A DNA stretch of 12,992 bases from contig JAPUKT010000466.1 in assembly GCA_027295555.1 (NCBI GenBank), positions 1 through 12,992 of the forward strand, in the 5' to 3' direction. Each line of letters starts with the position of its first letter. Positions within the stretch are counted from its first letter, which is position 1. The notes under the pieces are model-generated. The model was not told the DNA's origin. It worked only from the letters and a program-made list of their open reading frames with translations, and made no database searches. This document shows positions 1 to 7,060 of the stretch, in pieces. This DNA comes from Deltaproteobacteria bacterium (GTDB lineage: Bacteria > Myxococcota_A > Polyangia > Polyangiales > Houyiibacteriaceae). A program made the position numbers and the translations under genes.

Positions 1-943
1 GGACCACGTCGCCCTCGGGGCCGGGGATGGTACGTCCGCGCTCCCTCTCCTTCATGAACGCCTGGCTCAGTCGGTCGCGAGGGCCGAGCTCCATGCTCTT
101 TTTGACGGGATGTCGCGGATCTGTGATCTCGACCGGGGTGCCGAGGTCGTAGTCCTGCAGGTAGCGATAGCCGTCCGTGTTGACCAGGATGCCACCTTCG
201 CCGCGGGCGGCCTCGGTGATCAGTATCCCTGTGCCAGGCAGTCCGGTAGGGTGGTATTGGACAAACTCCATGTCCTTCAGCGCCACGCCGGCCCGGTAGG
301 CCATTGCCATGCCGTCGCCCGTTTTGATGGCCCCATTCGTCGTGAAGGGGAAGACACGTCCGGCTCCCCCAGTGCAAAGGATGACTGCCCGAGCGGCAAT
401 CACCACGACCCGTCCGGTCTGCAACTCGACGGCAGCCACGCCTTGGCAACGTCCGTCTTCAATCAACAAGCGAGTGACAAACCACTCGTCATACGGCGTG
501 ACATTGTCGTACTTCAGCGACGTTTGAAAGAGGGTGTGGAGCATATGGAAGCCGGTCTTGTCGGCAGCGAACCAGGTCCGTTCGATTTTCATGCCACCAA
601 AGGGCCGCACGGCTACTTTGCCGCTCGGCTCACGGCTCCAGGGGCACCCCCAGTGCTCCATTTGCGTCATCTCCAGAGGAGCCTCCCTCACGAAGAGCTC
701 CACGGCGTCCTGGTCGACGAGCCAATCCCCTCCGGAGATGGTATCGAGAGCATGATCGTCTAAGCTATCATTCTCCTGCAGCACGGCGGCGGCTCCCCCT
801 TCGGCCGCGACGGTGTGGCTGCGCATGGGATAGACCTTGCTTACCAGGGCGACATCGAGCGACGGGTCGACTTCCGCAACCGCGATGGCAGCGCGCAATC
901 CTGCGCCACCGCCCCCTATGATCACGACATCATGTTCCGGCAT
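1..943 (-). CDS. frdA: Fumarate reductase flavoprotein subunit FrdA (N-terminal 314 aa, truncated by window edge)
   Basis: Catalytic FAD subunit of membrane quinol:fumarate reductase, which reduces fumarate to succinate at the cytoplasmic face. The N-terminus carries the dinucleotide-binding glycines (VVIIGGGGAGLRAA, residues 7-20). The FAD-attachment segment is PMRSHTVAAEGG (39-50), with His43 the expected covalent flavin site. Glu48 follows it; E. coli FrdA has Glu here and SdhA has Gln, so this is the fumarate-reductase type. Further blocks match E. coli FrdA closely: GGMKIERTWFAADKTGFHML (116-135), the substrate-site HPTGLPGTG (231-239), RGEGG (248-252) and YLQDY (261-265). Full-length FrdA is about 600 residues, so roughly half is present; the rest, and any frdBCD genes, lie beyond base 1. 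ATG at 943 is chosen because an in-frame TAA lies 10 codons upstream with no other start between; no clear Shine-Dalgarno is seen. It is divergent from the plus-strand block. Identity is very secure from the memorised family sequence. Confidence 0.95.
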   Translation of the reverse strand, partial: MPEHDVVIIGGGGAGLRAAIAVAEVDPSLDVALVSKVYPMRSHTVAAEGGAAAVLQENDSLDDHALDTISGGDWLVDQDAVELFVREAPLEMTQMEHWGCPWSREPSGKVAVRPFGGMKIERTWFAADKTGFHMLHTLFQTSLKYDNVTPYDEWFVTRLLIEDGRCQGVAAVELQTGRVVVIAARAVILCTGGAGRVFPFTTNGAIKTGDGMAMAYRAGVALKDMEFVQYHPTGLPGTGILITEAARGEGGILVNTDGYRYLQDYDLGTPVEITDPRHPVKKSMELGPRDRLSQAFMKERERGRTIPGPEGDVV

Positions 944-972
944 GGCGCCCGAGGTACCAGATATCGCCGATT

Positions 973-984
973 ACAGTCAACTGT
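973..984. repeat. Short inverted repeat in the frdA upstream region
   Basis: ACAGT-CA-ACTGT is a perfect 5-bp inverted repeat with a 2-bp centre. It lies between the candidate frdA promoter and the frdA start, where a repressor operator could sit. An outer CCAGA (957-961) / TCTGG (984-988) pair is also present. It is short enough to occur by chance, and no regulator is known. Confidence 0.2.
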
Positions 985-1006
985 CTGGTCGGCATGAGTT
1001 CGGCGG

Positions 1007-1034
1007 ACTATACCGGAAGAGCTAAGCCAAACAA
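1007..1034 (-). promoter_or_regulatory. Candidate sigma-70-like promoter for frdA
   Basis: On the minus strand a TTGTTT hexamer (complement of 1029-1034) is followed after 16 bp by TATAGT (complement of 1007-1012). The -10 matches consensus at 5 of 6 positions, the -35 only at 3 of 6. Transcription would start near base 1000, about 57 bases before the frdA ATG. This is the best match I found in the 128-bp divergent intergenic region, but such matches arise by chance and this lineage's promoters may differ. Confidence 0.3.
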
Positions 1035-1071
1035 AGTGTTCCAGCTCGGATCATGGGGGTAAAGTGAAATC

Positions 1072-2037
1072 ATGAAGACTCTCGTCCTGACGCGAGCGGA
1101 TGTTGAGCACGTAGTGACCATGGAACTCGCGGTGGACGCGGTGGAGCGCGCATTCGCCGCAGTCGGACGCGGCGAGGGGTCGATGCCACCCAAGGTCTAC
1201 TTGTCCATCGAAGACCACCAAGGCGACTTTCGCGCGATGCCGTCCCGGCTCGGCAACTCGGCGGGGATCAAATGGGTCAACGTACATGCGCAGAATCGCA
1301 AGGAATACGGCCTCCCCACGGTCATGGGGGTGTTTGTGTTGAACGACCCCGCAAACGCATTTCCGCTCGCGATCATGGACGGCACCCTGCTCACCGCGCT
1401 CCGCACGGGCGCCGCCGGTGCTGTCGCGTCGAAGTATCTCGCATCGGGCGGGCCGGTCACGATCAGCTTCGTCGGCGCAGGGGTGCAGGCGCGGACACTG
1501 CACGACGCGCACCGTGTAATCTACGAGTCCTTCGAACCGTTCGTCTACGATCGAAACGAGAGCACCGCCCGCAAGCTCGCCGATGAAGTTGGAGGTAGGG
1601 TCGTGAGCTTGAAAGAAGCGGCCGGCGCCGACATCATTTGTACGGCGACCCCGTCGCGAGCTCCGTTCATGGAGCCACAATGGATACGGCCTGGAGCACA
1701 CATCAACGCGATGGGCGCCGATGCACCCGGCAAGCAAGAGCTCTTCACCGAGGTCTTGAAACGCGCTGCCGTGTATATCGATGACATTCACCAAGCGATG
1801 GCTAGCGGCGAGATCAACGTGCCGCTGAGCGAGGGGGATTTCACGGTTGACGAGATCGCCGGCACGCTCGGTGAAGTCGTCGCCGGAAAGCTCTCGAAAC
1901 CAGCGCCCGAGACGACGACGGTGTTCGACTCGACGGGGCTCGCCATTCAAGACGTGGCCCTCGCCCGCACGATCTACGACGCAGCCAGGAATCGAGGCAC
2001 GGGACTCGAGATCGATCTCGTGGGTGAAACCATGTAG
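1072..2037 (+). CDS. Alanine-dehydrogenase-like protein of the ornithine cyclodeaminase/mu-crystallin family
   Basis: Predicted cytoplasmic NAD(P)-dependent amino-acid enzyme, 321 aa, the usual length for the family. The N-terminal half carries PPKVYL (39-44), FRAMP (53-57) and GIKWVN (65-70). These match the archaeal alanine dehydrogenase of Archaeoglobus fulgidus, in which the Lys and Arg of the first two blocks contact substrate (here Lys41 and Arg54). A Rossmann glycine motif FVGAGVQA spans 133-140, followed by TATPSRAP (191-198), INAMGADAPGKQEL (211-224) and FDSTGLAIQD (285-294). GADGPGKQEL- and FDSTGLAIQD-type blocks are typical of the alanine-dehydrogenase branch rather than true ornithine cyclodeaminase, though ketimine reductases and other imine-forming activities remain possible. 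First gene of the plus-strand block; the downstream gene starts 13 bp after its stop. A GGGGG run at 1055-1059 lies slightly far from the ATG for a good ribosome site. Family call very secure, exact substrate inferred. Confidence 0.9.
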   Translation: MKTLVLTRADVEHVVTMELAVDAVERAFAAVGRGEGSMPPKVYLSIEDHQGDFRAMPSRLGNSAGIKWVNVHAQNRKEYGLPTVMGVFVLNDPANAFPLAIMDGTLLTALRTGAAGAVASKYLASGGPVTISFVGAGVQARTLHDAHRVIYESFEPFVYDRNESTARKLADEVGGRVVSLKEAAGADIICTATPSRAPFMEPQWIRPGAHINAMGADAPGKQELFTEVLKRAAVYIDDIHQAMASGEINVPLSEGDFTVDEIAGTLGEVVAGKLSKPAPETTTVFDSTGLAIQDVALARTIYDAARNRGTGLEIDLVGETM

Positions 2038-2050
2038 TGTCCCCGCGCGC

Positions 2051-3475
2051 ATGACCCTCCACGAGCAACTCACTCAAGAGATTCGAACCGGGCCGTCGGG
2101 TCCGAACGTGGGGGCCTTCTTCGATCTGGATCAGACTCTCTTTGCGGGTTTCTCGGCGACGGCCTTCACACGCGACCAAATTGCTTCCGGTCGCATGTCG
2201 CCAAAGGACCTCGCTGACTCCCTCCGCGCGACGCTCTCCTTTGCGCTCGGACGAACGGGTTTCTCGGCGTTCATCTCTGCGACATCAGCGGTCTACCGCG
2301 GCATGGACGAATCCGTTCTCGAGGAAGCTGGTCAGCATGCCTTCGACAAGCACCTCGCGACCCAGATCTATCCGGAGTCCCGCGCCCTGGTGAAGGCGCA
2401 TCAGGAGCGGGGACACACGGTCGCAATCATCACCTCCGCTACCCGCTACCAGGCGGACCCGGTTGCTCGAGAGCTCGGTATCGAGCGTGTCCTGTACACG
2501 AAGCTCGGCGTCAAAGATGGGATCCTAACCGGCGAGGTCGTGCGGCCGACCTGCCACGGTGAAGGCAAAGCGACCGCCGCGCGGAGCCTCACCTCGGAGT
2601 ACGACCTCGATCTCGAGGAGAGCTATTTCTACTCCGATAGCCACGACGACCTTCCTCTTTTCGAGCTCGTAGGCCGTCCGCGTCCCCTCAATCCCACGCG
2701 ACAGCTCGCGCAGATCGCCAAGGAAAGACGTTGGCCGGTCCGTCGCTTCACGAGCCGCGGAATGCCGACCCTAGGTGACGTCGTTCGCACCGGTCTGATC
2801 TACGGCGCCCTTGTACCTTCGGTGGCGTTTGGCGTGGCTGCAGGTCTGCTGAACCGTTCGAAGCGCGAGGCGGTCAACGTCATGGGCTCCGTCTGGGGCG
2901 ATCTCGCGGCCTCGGCCGCAGGGATCGATCTTCGCGTCGATGGGGAGGAGCATCTGTGGTCACATCGTCCGGCGGTATTCACCTTCAACCATCAAAGCGG
3001 ACTCGAGCTCGTGCTGATGCTCAAGCTTCTCCGCAAAGATTTCACGGGGATCGGCAAACAGGAGCTCCGTCACAACCCGATTTTCGGTCCCCTCTTCAGC
3101 GCAGCAGGGGTCGTATTCGTCGATCGATCAAACACCGCAAAAGCCATCGAGGCCCTGGCGCCCGCAGTGGAAGCCCTTCGTCACGGCCGCTCCTTGATCA
3201 TCGCCCCCGAAGGTACCCGTTCGACGACCCCGACGCTGGGCCCGTTCAAGAAGGGGGCCTTCCGACTGGCCATGCAAGCTCGCGTACCTATCGTCCCCGT
3301 CGTGTTCCGCAACGTGCTCGACGCCCTGCCGAAAGGCGCAGCCATCGTGCGCCCTGCCGTCATCGAGTCGGTGGTCCTCCCACCCGTCGATACATCCGAC
3401 TGGACCCTCGACACCCTCGATGAGGAGATCCGCAGGCTCCGCGACCGATACATCGAGGTTCTCGAAGGGCCCTAG
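2051..3475 (+). CDS. Bifunctional HAD-IB phosphatase / 1-acylglycerol-3-phosphate acyltransferase (PlsC) fusion
   Basis: Predicted two-domain enzyme of 474 aa. The N-terminal HAD-IB (SerB-like) phosphatase domain spans about 18-220. Its motifs are FFDLDQTL (23-30, nucleophile Asp25, acid Asp27), IITSAT (126-131), Lys173 in EGKATA, and YSDSHDDLP (194-202) for the metal-binding aspartates. A hydrophobic stretch (about 248-268) links it to a PlsC acyltransferase domain (about 285-450). That domain has NHQSGLE (313-319), FVDRS (356-360), PEGTRS (386-391), GPFKKGAFRLA (397-407) and VPIVPV (412-417). PlsC transfers an acyl chain to lysophosphatidic acid, making phosphatidic acid at the inner membrane. 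The usual HX4D motif reads HX4E here (His314, Glu319). The same domain order is known in actinobacterial proteins annotated as SerB-PlsC fusions. An open frame extends upstream to 1847 inside the previous gene; ATG 2051 is preferred because the homologous sequence begins there. No strong Shine-Dalgarno; translation is probably coupled to the preceding gene. Confidence 0.9.
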   Translation: MTLHEQLTQEIRTGPSGPNVGAFFDLDQTLFAGFSATAFTRDQIASGRMSPKDLADSLRATLSFALGRTGFSAFISATSAVYRGMDESVLEEAGQHAFDKHLATQIYPESRALVKAHQERGHTVAIITSATRYQADPVARELGIERVLYTKLGVKDGILTGEVVRPTCHGEGKATAARSLTSEYDLDLEESYFYSDSHDDLPLFELVGRPRPLNPTRQLAQIAKERRWPVRRFTSRGMPTLGDVVRTGLIYGALVPSVAFGVAAGLLNRSKREAVNVMGSVWGDLAASAAGIDLRVDGEEHLWSHRPAVFTFNHQSGLELVLMLKLLRKDFTGIGKQELRHNPIFGPLFSAAGVVFVDRSNTAKAIEALAPAVEALRHGRSLIIAPEGTRSTTPTLGPFKKGAFRLAMQARVPIVPVVFRNVLDALPKGAAIVRPAVIESVVLPPVDTSDWTLDTLDEEIRRLRDRYIEVLEGP

Positions 3476-3547
3476 CGCCTAGAATTGGCGGCGGCGGGGA
3501 AGCAAAGGATTGGCGCGTGGGGGGCCCCAGCGACTAGTCTTCGCCGA

Positions 3548-4549
3548 GTGCCACGCATCGTTTTGCCCATGGTCACGGTGGTGTTGCTGTGGCCCTTTCT
3601 GGGTGTCGGTCAGAGCCTCGCGCCCGGGTTCTTGGGGGAGCCCGACGGCCCGCGGATCGAGGGGCTCCGTTCCGAGAAGATCGCGTCGGTGAAAAAGGGC
3701 AAGGGCGGGCGCAGCCTGGCGTTCAAGATCACGCTCGAGGACGGCACCCAGGGCTACTTCAAACCGAAGCAGCACTTCTCGGCGGCCCACTGGTACTCCG
3801 AGGTCGCCGCTTACTACTTGGATCGTGAGCTCGGACTCGGACGGGTTCCCCCGACGACCGGAAGGGCGTTCGCGTGGGCGGAGCTCGAGAAAGCCGCCGG
3901 CCACGACAAGCGGATCCGAGAGCTCGAGATCGAGAAGGACGGAACCATCGAGGGGGCGTTCGTGTGGTGGATTCCCGGTCCACTCGAGCGGTTGAAGCTG
4001 GGTCGACGATGGGAGCGATGGGTTCGAGTCCAAAAGACGCTCCCGATTACCCCTTATCAACGACCCGTCGACTACCGGTCCGACCTCAATGGAAGACCCG
4101 GCGTACGGGAAGCCACCGATCCGAGCCGACCGCTCGCGGGGACGCCAGACACCGATCAGCGCGCCGCCGAGCTGTCCGACATGATCGTCTTCGACTATCT
4201 CACTCAAAATGTCGACCGTTGGGGCGGGAACTTCACGAACGTTCGGACGCTTGGAAAAGAGGGCCCCCTGATTTATCTCGACAATGGGGCGGGCTTTTGG
4301 CCCGGCGAGCAGCGTCTCGGCTTGATGGAAGCGCGACTCAAAGCCCTACAGCGTTTTCGCCGCTCGACCGTGGAGGCCGTTCGAAACCTCGATGTCGAGC
4401 GGTTCAAAAAGCGCCTCGCCAAAGATCCGTTGGCGCCCGTCTTGAACGAAAAGCAGCTCGACGGACTGACACGACGCCAGCAGGCGTTCCTGGCCCACGT
4501 GGACCGGATGGTCGCGCGATTCGGTGAGCAGGAAGTCCTTGCGTGGTAG
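3548..4549 (+). CDS. Predicted exported FAM20/Four-jointed-like kinase
   Basis: Predicted atypical protein or glycan kinase, 333 aa from a GTG start. Residues 1-25 look like a signal peptide (hydrophobic core, SLA before the cut), so it should act in or beyond the periplasm. Segments matching animal FAM20C are GYFKPKQ (Lys72, predicted ATP-binding) and SEVAAYYLDRELGLGRVPP (84-102). Segments matching Four-jointed box kinase are FDYLTQNVDRWGGN (215-228, catalytic Asp223 and metal/phosphate Asn228) and YLDNGAGF (243-250, Asp245 as the DFG-equivalent metal ligand). The C-terminal helices (about 257-333) also follow the Four-jointed pattern. The predicted protein contains no cysteine, unlike the disulfide-rich eukaryotic relatives. 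An in-frame TTG at 3485 would add 21 residues ahead of the signal sequence; no good Shine-Dalgarno supports either start. Its stop overlaps the aguA ribosome site, so it is probably co-transcribed. Substrate unknown; identification rests on motif order recognised by eye. Confidence 0.75.
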   Translation: MPRIVLPMVTVVLLWPFLGVGQSLAPGFLGEPDGPRIEGLRSEKIASVKKGKGGRSLAFKITLEDGTQGYFKPKQHFSAAHWYSEVAAYYLDRELGLGRVPPTTGRAFAWAELEKAAGHDKRIRELEIEKDGTIEGAFVWWIPGPLERLKLGRRWERWVRVQKTLPITPYQRPVDYRSDLNGRPGVREATDPSRPLAGTPDTDQRAAELSDMIVFDYLTQNVDRWGGNFTNVRTLGKEGPLIYLDNGAGFWPGEQRLGLMEARLKALQRFRRSTVEAVRNLDVERFKKRLAKDPLAPVLNEKQLDGLTRRQQAFLAHVDRMVARFGEQEVLAW

Positions 4550-4551
4550 GA
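4548..4551 (+). promoter_or_regulatory. Ribosome binding site for aguA overlapping the upstream stop codon
   Basis: AGGA begins inside the TAG stop of the kinase gene (4547-4549) and sits 7 bases before the aguA ATG at 4559. This supports that start and suggests translational coupling of the kinase with the polyamine genes. Confidence 0.6.
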
Positions 4552-4558
4552 TCCGTCG

Positions 4559-5557
4559 ATGAAAGGGCCGCTTCGGATTCCAGCCGAGTGGGAGCGCCAC
4601 GAGTGCTGTTGGCTCGCGTTTCCATACTCAGCGGAGGAATGGCAGTCCAATCTCGAAGCGGCACAATGCTCGATCGCCGCGCTCTGTAGAACCATCGCGG
4701 AGGCGGGCAAGGAGCCGGTGCGCTTGCTCGTCAAGGACGACGAGATCGCCGACGCCGCGCGCAAACGGATCGGCGCCTCGAGCGACATCGACTACGTGAC
4801 TGCCGACTACGGTGACTGCTGGGTTCGCGACACGCTCCCGCTTCTCGGGCACACCCCAGGTGGGGCCCTCGGCGCCCTCGGTTTCCGGTTCAACGGTTGG
4901 GGCCGAAAGTTCGATATCCCGTTTGACGCCGAGGTCGGACGATGGCTGATCGAACACCTTCAGGTGAAGCGTTTTTCGAGCGATCTCATCCTCGAAGGCG
5001 GTGCTCTCGAGTTCGATGGCCGAGGCACACTCATCACGACGGAGTCCTGTGCACTCAACGACAATCGAAACCCTGGCCTAGATCGCGCCGGGCTAGAGGA
5101 CGCGGTCTCCTCGTTGGTGGAGATGGAACGACTCATCTGGCTCGAACGCGGCCTGAGTCACGACCACACCGATGGTCATGTCGACATGATCGCGCGCTTC
5201 GTCGCGCCGGACACCGTGATGTGCACCCGCGCCGGCACGGAGGGCCCCAACACCGAGGTGACACGCTCGATCGAAGCCTCCTTACGAGAGACCGGTTTGA
5301 CCGTGCTCACGCTGCCTTCGCCGGGTGCGGTTTTCGCGTCCGAAGGGGCTCCTCTTCCGGCGACCTATTGCAACTTCTACATCGCCAATGAAGCGGTGAT
5401 CCTGCCGCTCTACGGCGTGCCGGAGGACAGGGAAGCGCATGACGCGCTCGCCGCCGCGTTTCCGAGCCGTGCGGTGGTCGGCCTTCCTGCGCGGGACCTG
5501 CTATGGGGTGGCGGGGCGTTTCACTGCGTTACCCAACCCCAACCTGCGGCGCCATGA
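4559..5557 (+). CDS. aguA: Agmatine deiminase
   Basis: Hydrolyses agmatine to N-carbamoylputrescine plus ammonia in the cytoplasm, on the arginine-decarboxylase route to putrescine. It belongs to the peptidyl-arginine-deiminase-like guanidine-modifying fold. Recognisable blocks are WERHECCWLAFP (11-22), DCWVRDTLP (86-94, Asp91 for substrate guanidinium), ILEGGALEFDG (144-154, Glu146), HTDGHVDMIARF (203-214, catalytic His207 and Asp209) and GGGAFHCVTQPQP (317-329) with nucleophile Cys323. Family members are typically about 340-370 aa; 332 aa is slightly short but all catalytic blocks are present. The ATG is supported by AGGA 7 bases upstream. Its TGA overlaps the start of aguB by 4 bp, and the product of this enzyme is the substrate of the next, so the function call is well supported by context. 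No arginine decarboxylase gene is in the window. Confidence 0.94.
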   Translation: MKGPLRIPAEWERHECCWLAFPYSAEEWQSNLEAAQCSIAALCRTIAEAGKEPVRLLVKDDEIADAARKRIGASSDIDYVTADYGDCWVRDTLPLLGHTPGGALGALGFRFNGWGRKFDIPFDAEVGRWLIEHLQVKRFSSDLILEGGALEFDGRGTLITTESCALNDNRNPGLDRAGLEDAVSSLVEMERLIWLERGLSHDHTDGHVDMIARFVAPDTVMCTRAGTEGPNTEVTRSIEASLRETGLTVLTLPSPGAVFASEGAPLPATYCNFYIANEAVILPLYGVPEDREAHDALAAAFPSRAVVGLPARDLLWGGGAFHCVTQPQPAAP

Positions 5558-6417
5558 CCGACTCACGACTCCAGATCGCGGTCGTCCAATGCGAGCTTCG
5601 AGCGTCGCGGGACGAGAATGTCTCACGGATCGAGACGTTAGTTCGGGAGGCGGCCAACCGAGGCGCACGCATCGTCCTCACGCCGGAGCTCTTCGAAGGA
5701 CCGTACTTCCCGCAGGTCAAGGATGAGGCCGCCTTCGACCTCGCCGCACCGGTTGAAGGACACCCGACGATCCAACGGATGCAGCGACTTGCCAAAGAGG
5801 TTGGCGTCGTCCTTCCGATCTCGTTCTTCGAGGAAGCGGACGGGGCTCGCTACAACAGCCTGGTGGTCGTCGATGCCGATGGAAGCCAACTCGGAGTCTA
5901 TCGAAAGAGCCACATCCCGGATGGCCCGGGGTACGAAGAGAAGTTCTATTTTCGCGCAGGAAACACGGGGTTCCGGGTCTGGAACACGAAGCACGGCCGG
6001 CTCGGGGTTGGCGTCTGCTGGGACCAATGGTTCCCCGAGGCGGCGCGCGCGATGGCACTGCTGGGCGCCGAGCTGCTCCTTTATCCGACCGCGATCGGCA
6101 CCGAGCCGGCGACGCCCAACGAAGACAGCAGAGATCCGTGGAGGCGCGTGATGCTTGGGCACGCGGTGGCCAACGCGATGCCCGTGGCGGCCGCCAACCG
6201 TATCGGCGTCGAGGATGCGCTCACCTTCTACGGCAGCTCGTTCATCAGCGATCACCGCGGCGAGGTAGTCGCCGAGCTCGGCCGCAACGAGGAAGGAATC
6301 GCGGAGACGACGTTCGACCGCGAGGCGCTCCGCAAATATCGCAACAACTGGCAGTTCCTTCGGGACCGCCGTCCCGATCTATACGGCGTGCTGACCCGCA
6401 ATGAACCCGTGGAGTGA
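5554..6417 (+). CDS. aguB: N-carbamoylputrescine amidase
   Basis: Nitrilase-superfamily enzyme, 287 aa, that hydrolyses N-carbamoylputrescine to putrescine, carbon dioxide and ammonia. The catalytic triad is visible: Glu45 in LTPELFEGPYFPQ (42-54), Lys118 in YRKSHIPDGPGYEEKFYF (116-133) and nucleophile Cys155 in GVGVCWDQWFPEAAR (151-165). The IPDGPGY-EKFYF and CWDQWFPE wording is characteristic of the AguB branch rather than of other nitrilases. The frame is open upstream to 5503 inside aguA, but ATG 5554 is chosen because it forms an ATGA overlap with the aguA stop and begins the conserved sequence. Translation is probably coupled to aguA, since no separate Shine-Dalgarno is evident. The 3' end overlaps thiE by 17 bp. 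Confidence 0.95.
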   Translation: MTDSRLQIAVVQCELRASRDENVSRIETLVREAANRGARIVLTPELFEGPYFPQVKDEAAFDLAAPVEGHPTIQRMQRLAKEVGVVLPISFFEEADGARYNSLVVVDADGSQLGVYRKSHIPDGPGYEEKFYFRAGNTGFRVWNTKHGRLGVGVCWDQWFPEAARAMALLGAELLLYPTAIGTEPATPNEDSRDPWRRVMLGHAVANAMPVAAANRIGVEDALTFYGSSFISDHRGEVVAELGRNEEGIAETTFDREALRKYRNNWQFLRDRRPDLYGVLTRNEPVE

Positions 6418-6991
6418 TCACCTCTACGCGATCGTCGACGCGGAGGCTTCGAGCGATCCTGTGGAGCTGGCCGAACGAGCCCTACGCTTCGGGTGCGCGG
6501 CGTTGCAGCTTCGCGCGAAGCGACTCGACGACCGGGCCCTGCTCGCCATGGCAGAGCAACTCAATGCCGCCTGCAAGCGCGCAAACGTGGCTTTCGTCGT
6601 AAACGATCGTCCCGACATCGCAGCGCTGGTCGGCGCCGACGGTCTCCACCTCGGCCAAGACGATATGCAGATCGCCGAAGCACGTGAGGTCGTAGGCGCT
6701 ATCGACATCGGTGTGTCGACGCACAACCTGGAACAAGCGCTCGAGGCCGAACGCAGCGGCGCCGATCGGATCGCCTTTGGACCGGTTTTCGCAACAGCAA
6801 CGAAAGAAAACCCCGACCCCGTGGTTGGACTCGAGAAGCTTGGGCAAGTGTGTCGGGCGGTGTCTCGCCCCGTCGTCGCCATCGGCGGGATCACCCCAGA
6901 AAACGGGACCAGAGCGCTCGACCACGGTGCTGCTCAGCTCGCCGTCATCTCTGCGCTTCCGCGGTTTCTGCGAGAGAACCAACCCCGATGA
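6401..6991 (+). CDS. thiE: Thiamine-phosphate synthase
   Basis: Joins hydroxymethylpyrimidine pyrophosphate to the thiazole phosphate carboxylate to make thiamine phosphate. It is a cytoplasmic TIM-barrel enzyme. Motifs in order: LQLRAK (35-40, pyrophosphate contacts), VNDRPDIAALVGADGLHLGQ (67-86, including the metal-binding Asp), GVSTHN (104-109), FGPVFATATKE (126-136) and AIGGITPEN (160-168) for the thiazole phosphate. At 196 aa it is a little shorter than the usual 200-220 aa but complete in its motifs. The start lies 17 bp inside aguB, so it is probably translated by coupling. Joining a thiamine gene to a polyamine pair is not an obvious functional link, and no other thiamine genes are in the window. 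Distinguishing ThiE from the regulatory TenI paralogue rests on the retained LQLRAK and NDR motifs. Confidence 0.9.
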   Translation: MNPWSDHLYAIVDAEASSDPVELAERALRFGCAALQLRAKRLDDRALLAMAEQLNAACKRANVAFVVNDRPDIAALVGADGLHLGQDDMQIAEAREVVGAIDIGVSTHNLEQALEAERSGADRIAFGPVFATATKENPDPVVGLEKLGQVCRAVSRPVVAIGGITPENGTRALDHGAAQLAVISALPRFLRENQPR

Positions 6992-7003
6992 TAAGGGGGC
7001 AGC

Positions 7004-7060
7004 AAAGCCCCGTGGGCGACCCCAAGCGTCGGTTTTACGGGGTCCCCTTTTCTGGGCTTT
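7004..7060. terminator. Probable bidirectional terminator between convergent thiE and the Fic-like gene
   Basis: Nested inverted repeats fill the short space between the two convergent stops. An outer AAAGCCC (7004-7010) pairs with GGGCTTT (7054-7060), and an inner GACCCC (7018-7023) pairs with GGGGTC (7039-7044). A competing small hairpin, GGGGC (6996-7000) with GCCCC (7007-7011), starts just after the thiE stop. The inner stem is followed on the plus strand by CCCCTTTTCT, a weak U tract. The outer arm overlaps the last codons of the minus-strand gene. The location at a convergent junction favours termination in both directions. Confidence 0.55.

Noticed and set aside
110..763. 217-codon plus-strand open frame
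   Set aside because: Antisense to the strongly conserved frdA coding sequence; no domain-like content.
978..983. TTGACT on the minus strand as a -35 box for frdA
   Set aside because: A good -35 match, but no acceptable -10 hexamer lies 16-18 bp downstream (GGTACC, GTACCT or TACCTC), so the TTGTTT/TATAGT pair was preferred.
1847..2050. 68-codon upstream extension of the HAD-PlsC frame
   Set aside because: Lies wholly inside the preceding gene and translates to Arg/Ser-rich sequence; the HAD domain begins after the ATG at 2051.
1051..2073. 340-codon open frame on the minus strand across the alanine-dehydrogenase-like gene
   Set aside because: Exactly antisense to a clear family member; composition is Arg/His/Gly-rich with no recognisable domain, as expected from GC-rich codon bias.
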